Source of the DNA: Rhodobacteraceae bacterium HLUCCO07
GTDB taxonomy: Bacteria > Pseudomonadota > Alphaproteobacteria > Rhodobacterales > Rhodobacteraceae
Direction: 5' to 3'
Assembly: GCA_001314705.1 (NCBI GenBank)
Contig: LJSU01000016.1
Span: 1 to 64,000 of the forward strand
DNA length: 64,000 nt
The translations under genes were made by a program, and so were the position numbers. This document shows, in pieces, positions 61,524 to 64,000 of the stretch. Position 1 is the stretch's first letter, and each line of letters opens with the position of its first letter. The notes under the pieces are model-generated. The model was given only the letters and a program-made list of their open reading frames with translations, was not told the origin of the DNA and searched no databases.

Positions 61524-62243
61524 GTGAAGATTCAAACCGTGTTGAAGATTCTCTACCCTCCACGTTGCATCAATTGCGGTGTGATGGTCGAAACCGATTT
61601 CGGCCTTTGCGGCAAGTGCTGGCGCGATACCCCGTTCATCGAAGGCCTTTGCTGCGATCTTTGTGGCATGCCACTTCCCGGGCAGTCTTGCGAAGCCGAA
61701 TACTGTGACGATTGCCTCTCCGCACTGCGGCCGTGGACCAGAGGCAGGGCTGTATTTCGCTATGGCGATATCGGGCGCAAGCTTGTGCTTGCCCTCAAAC
61801 ACGGGGACCGACAAGAGATCGCCCGGCCTGCCGGTTTGTGGCTGGAACGCGCAGCACGGCCGATCCTGATCGAAAACATGATCATTGCGCCGATACCGCT
61901 TCACTGGACCCGGATGATCAAGCGCCGATTCAATCAATCGGCCCTTCTGGCCCGTGAACTGGCCCGGAATACCGGTCTTACATACTGCCCGGATCTCCTC
62001 GTGCGGAACGTCCGCACGAGGAGCCTCGAAGGACAGGGGCATGAGGCTCGGTTTGAAACAGTCTCGGGCAGCATTAAGCCCCACCCGGGACGACGCCACC
62101 GCATGACGGGCCGTTCGGTTCTTTTGGTCGATGACGTGATGACGTCTGGCGCGACGATGAGCGCCGCCGCCGAAGCGTGCCTTGCCGCCGGCGCAAGGGA
62201 TGTTTTCTCCCTGGTACTGGCACGAGTTGCAAAGCATGACTAA
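61524..62243 (+). CDS. ComF-family phosphoribosyltransferase
   Basis: This 239-residue ComF-like protein has an N-terminal zinc-ribbon (CINCGVMVETDFGLCGKCWR, then CCDLCGMPLPGQSC) at about residues 13-60. It ends with the PRPP-binding SVLLVDDVMTSGATMSAAAE at the C-terminus. ComF is needed for DNA uptake in competent bacteria, and relatives occur widely with unknown function. The start is GTG at 61524, behind AGGAGCGCAAGG. No other competence genes are seen in the window. Confidence 0.92.
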   Translation: MKIQTVLKILYPPRCINCGVMVETDFGLCGKCWRDTPFIEGLCCDLCGMPLPGQSCEAEYCDDCLSALRPWTRGRAVFRYGDIGRKLVLALKHGDRQEIARPAGLWLERAARPILIENMIIAPIPLHWTRMIKRRFNQSALLARELARNTGLTYCPDLLVRNVRTRSLEGQGHEARFETVSGSIKPHPGRRHRMTGRSVLLVDDVMTSGATMSAAAEACLAAGARDVFSLVLARVAKHD

Positions 62244-62281
62244 ATCCACGACAAGCACATAGTTATGTCAAGGAAGTTGTC

Positions 62282-62539
62282 ATGAAACCTGTGGAAATCT
62301 ATACTTCTCCAATGTGCGGCTTTTGTCATGCTGCCAAACGGCTGCTGAGCCAGAAAGGCGTTCAGTTTTCGGAAGTCGACATCTGGGCAGAACCGGGGCG
62401 GAAGGCCGAAATGATGCAGCGTGCCGGAGGACGCCATACTGTACCGCAAATATTTGTCGGAGAAACCCATGTCGGTGGTTGTGATGAGCTTTATGGGCTG
62501 GAACGGGCCGGAAAGCTCGACCCGTTGTTGGAAGCATGA
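62282..62539 (+). CDS. grxC: Glutaredoxin 3
   Basis: This 85-residue glutaredoxin has the dithiol active site SPMCGFCHAAKRLL at about residues 10-23, slightly unusual as CGFC rather than CPYC, and the conserved RHTVPQIFVGETHVGGCDEL. It transfers electrons from glutathione to disulfides in the cytoplasm. It lies between comF and the nitrilase-like gene and probably shares a transcript with both. Confidence 0.94.
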   Translation: MKPVEIYTSPMCGFCHAAKRLLSQKGVQFSEVDIWAEPGRKAEMMQRAGGRHTVPQIFVGETHVGGCDELYGLERAGKLDPLLEA

Positions 62540-62545
62540 CATGTG

Positions 62546-63382
62546 ATGCGCGCGGCCCTGATTCAGATCACGTCGGGAGAAGACCCGGGCGCCAATCTTG
62601 ACGTTGTTCGCAACCGGCTTCGGGAGGCCAAGTCAGGCGACGCGGACTTCGCACTGACCCCTGAAGTGACCAATTGCATATCGGGCAGCCACAAGCACCA
62701 GGCCAGCGTTTTCAGTCTTCAGCAAGACGACTCGACTCTCGCAACGATCCGCGAGGACGCGCGCGCACTCGGACTGTGGGTCTTGATCGGATCACTGGGC
62801 ATGCAAACGCAGGACACCGACGGACGGTTCGCCAACCGCTCCTTTCTGATCTCGCCTCAAGGGCAGATTCTTGGCCAATACGACAAGATCCACATGTTCG
62901 ATGTGGATGTTTCCAAATCCGAAACCTACCGCGAATCGGCCCGCTACCGCCCCGGCAACAAGGCGGTCATCGCCGAAACCGACTTTGGCAAGGTCGGGTT
63001 GTCCATTTGCTATGATCTACGTTTCGCATATCTTTACAGGGCTTTGGCACAGGCTGGCGCAACAATCCTGACTGTTCCTTCAGCCTTCTCTCCAGTGACC
63101 GGCAAGGCACATTGGGAACCCCTGTTGCGTGCGCGGGCCATCGAGACAGGGTCGTTCGTGCTCGCCCCAGCGCAAACCGGGTTGCACTATGTCATGAATG
63201 GCAAGGCCCGCCGCACCCATGGGCATTCTATGGCGATCTCGCCCTGGGGTGACGTTCTCGTCGATGGGGGAACGGAATGCGGGATCAGCTTCGTTAACCT
63301 AGATTTGGCGCAGGTGAAACAGGCACGGCAACGCATTGCCGCGCTGACCCACGACCGGAGTTTCGACGGACCGTCGACATGA
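62546..63382 (+). CDS. Carbon-nitrogen hydrolase (Nit1/Nit2-like amidase)
   Basis: This 278-residue nitrilase-superfamily enzyme carries the Glu-Lys-Cys triad: FALTPEVTNCISG near residue 40, GQYDKIHMFDVDV near 115 and VGLSICYDLRFAYLYRALAQ near 150. The family includes deaminated glutathione amidase (Nit1) and omega-amidase (Nit2), both repair enzymes. Nearness to grxC fits glutathione metabolism, though that is weak evidence. A GTG at 62543 immediately precedes the chosen ATG. Its stop overlaps the MarR gene by four bases. Confidence 0.92.
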   Translation: MRAALIQITSGEDPGANLDVVRNRLREAKSGDADFALTPEVTNCISGSHKHQASVFSLQQDDSTLATIREDARALGLWVLIGSLGMQTQDTDGRFANRSFLISPQGQILGQYDKIHMFDVDVSKSETYRESARYRPGNKAVIAETDFGKVGLSICYDLRFAYLYRALAQAGATILTVPSAFSPVTGKAHWEPLLRARAIETGSFVLAPAQTGLHYVMNGKARRTHGHSMAISPWGDVLVDGGTECGISFVNLDLAQVKQARQRIAALTHDRSFDGPST

Positions 63383-63822
63383 GTGACCCGAGCAATGCAC
63401 TTGCCGTCGCCCTTTTCAGTGAGATCCTGACCGCGGATCAACTGATCCGGAACCGGTTGTCGCGGGTCTTGCCCAAGGGCATGGAGATCTCGCATTTCTC
63501 CGTTCTCAACCACCTTGCCCATAGTGGAGACGAACGCACGCCGGCGCAGTTGGCCAAGAGCTTCCATGTAACCAGAGGTGCGATGACCAACACGCTGGGG
63601 AAACTGGAATGGGCAGGCTACGTGCATATACGCCCCGATTGGGACGACGCACGACGCAAATGGGTCGCAATCAGTCCGGCCGGAAGGCGCGCCCGCGATG
63701 CCGCAATCGCGGCCATCGGACCCATGATCGCCGAGATGATCGGCGAGTTGGGTGACAGCAAGGTCCGCGCAGTCTTGCCGATCCTGCGCGAACTGAGGCT
63801 CAAGCTGGAAGACGATGGTTAG
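63379..63822 (+). CDS. MarR-family transcriptional regulator
   Basis: This 147-residue regulator has a winged helix-turn-helix ([20 protein letters not shown], then [20 protein letters not shown]) at about residues 52-92. The flanking helices form the usual dimer interface. MarR proteins typically repress nearby genes and respond to small aromatic or oxidising compounds. It is coupled to the nitrilase-like gene by ATGA. Its 3' end overlaps the convergent ubiG stop by three bases. Confidence 0.92.
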   Translation: MSDPSNALAVALFSEILTADQLIRNRLSRVLPKGMEISHFSVLNHLAHSGDERTPAQLAKSFHVTRGAMTNTLGKLEWAGYVHIRPDWDDARRKWVAISPAGRRARDAAIAAIGPMIAEMIGELGDSKVRAVLPILRELRLKLEDDG

Positions 63823-64000
63823 ACCGGCCGTAAGCTGGCGGTGACATAGTTCACGCTCAGATCTCGCTCCGAGATCGACCATCGCCAGCTTATTGGGTTG
63901 AAAACAAAACCCTTTTTGTCAACGGGCCGCAAACCTGCCTGTTCCAACAGGTCGAACAGCTCATCGGGTTTGATGAACTTGTTCCATTCATGGGTGCCCT
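63819..64000 (-). CDS. ubiG: UbiG O-methyltransferase, C-terminal fragment (continues past edge)
   Basis: Only about the last 59 residues are inside the window, ending in [12 protein letters not shown] before TAA (reverse complement at 63819-63821). [20 protein letters not shown] and [20 protein letters not shown] match the C-terminus of 3-demethylubiquinol O-methyltransferase. The SAM-binding core lies beyond 64000. It is convergent with the MarR gene. Confidence 0.85.
   Translation of the reverse strand, partial: GTHEWNKFIKPDELFDLLEQAGLRPVDKKGFVFNPISWRWSISERDLSVNYVTASLRPV

Noticed and set aside
1-64000. tRNA, rRNA, riboswitch or CRISPR loci
   Set aside because: All spacers were read. None shows a cloverleaf-like pattern, a known riboswitch core or regularly spaced repeats.

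Overview
The window looks like a chromosomal segment of a Rhodobacteraceae (Roseobacter-group) alphaproteobacterium. The reasons are the high GC content, tightly packed operons with ATGA overlaps, the combination of TRAP and peptide-type ABC transporters, the xseB-ispA-dxs operon, a mutS gene beside a histone-deacetylase-like gene, a response regulator with a PP2C domain resembling RbaY, and a GC-rich hairpin motif followed by GAGTATTT, which I remember from this family. I see no tRNA, rRNA, CRISPR array, prophage or replication origin. The only mobile element is a dead IS3-family remnant at the left edge.

Layout. 1-700: decayed IS3 transposase, lacking orfA and part of the DDE core. 720-6589: amidase and an XRE-cupin regulator, divergent from a TRAP transporter (gene order M-P-Q) and an ornithine-cyclodeaminase-family enzyme. 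6646-8094: exported D,D-carboxypeptidase with a SPOR domain. 8317-18281: an eleven-gene leftward acyl-CoA catabolic operon with two acyl-CoA dehydrogenases, two SDRs, MaoC hydratase, thiolase, nitronate monooxygenase-like protein, histidine phosphatase, ACAD10/11-type kinase, hotdog thioesterase and MDR reductase. 18473-22489: DUF4139 protein, asd and an MFS transporter. 22.6-23.46 kb: an AT-richer islet with a PsiE-family protein. 23472-35645: a ten-gene leftward operon joining an M20 amidohydrolase, TPP enzyme, FAD amine/amino acid oxidoreductase, peptide-type ABC importer, aldehyde dehydrogenase, a Cys-rich transglutaminase-like protein and an SDR.

35780-50997 holds mostly housekeeping genes: dxs, ispA, xseB, a small-molecule kinase, an HDAC-like deacetylase, mutS, maeB, exported msrA, a class IV aminotransferase paired with a sulfotransferase-like protein, argG and ilvA. 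51026-64000 holds an Hpt protein and the RbaY-like phosphatase, two Nudix hydrolases, hslO, the CCA-adding enzyme, an RlmD/RumA-type methyltransferase, an envelope group (two L,D-transpeptidases, a CAP lipoprotein and a 60-residue exported peptide), hemH, a BioC/NDUFAF5-like methyltransferase, comF, grxC, a Nit-type amidase, a MarR regulator and the 3' end of ubiG.

The two large catabolic operons are the most interesting content. The 8-18 kb operon has every class needed for a phosphorylation-dependent route for hydroxylated acids, as in the lva pathway and ACAD10/11, ending in beta-oxidation. The 23-35 kb operon reads as import, deacylation, oxidative deamination, 2-oxoacid decarboxylation and aldehyde oxidation of an N-acyl amino acid or opine-like substrate. 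Both assignments are inference from gene content. The genes run end to end, and the few spacers carry hairpins and dyads that are listed separately.
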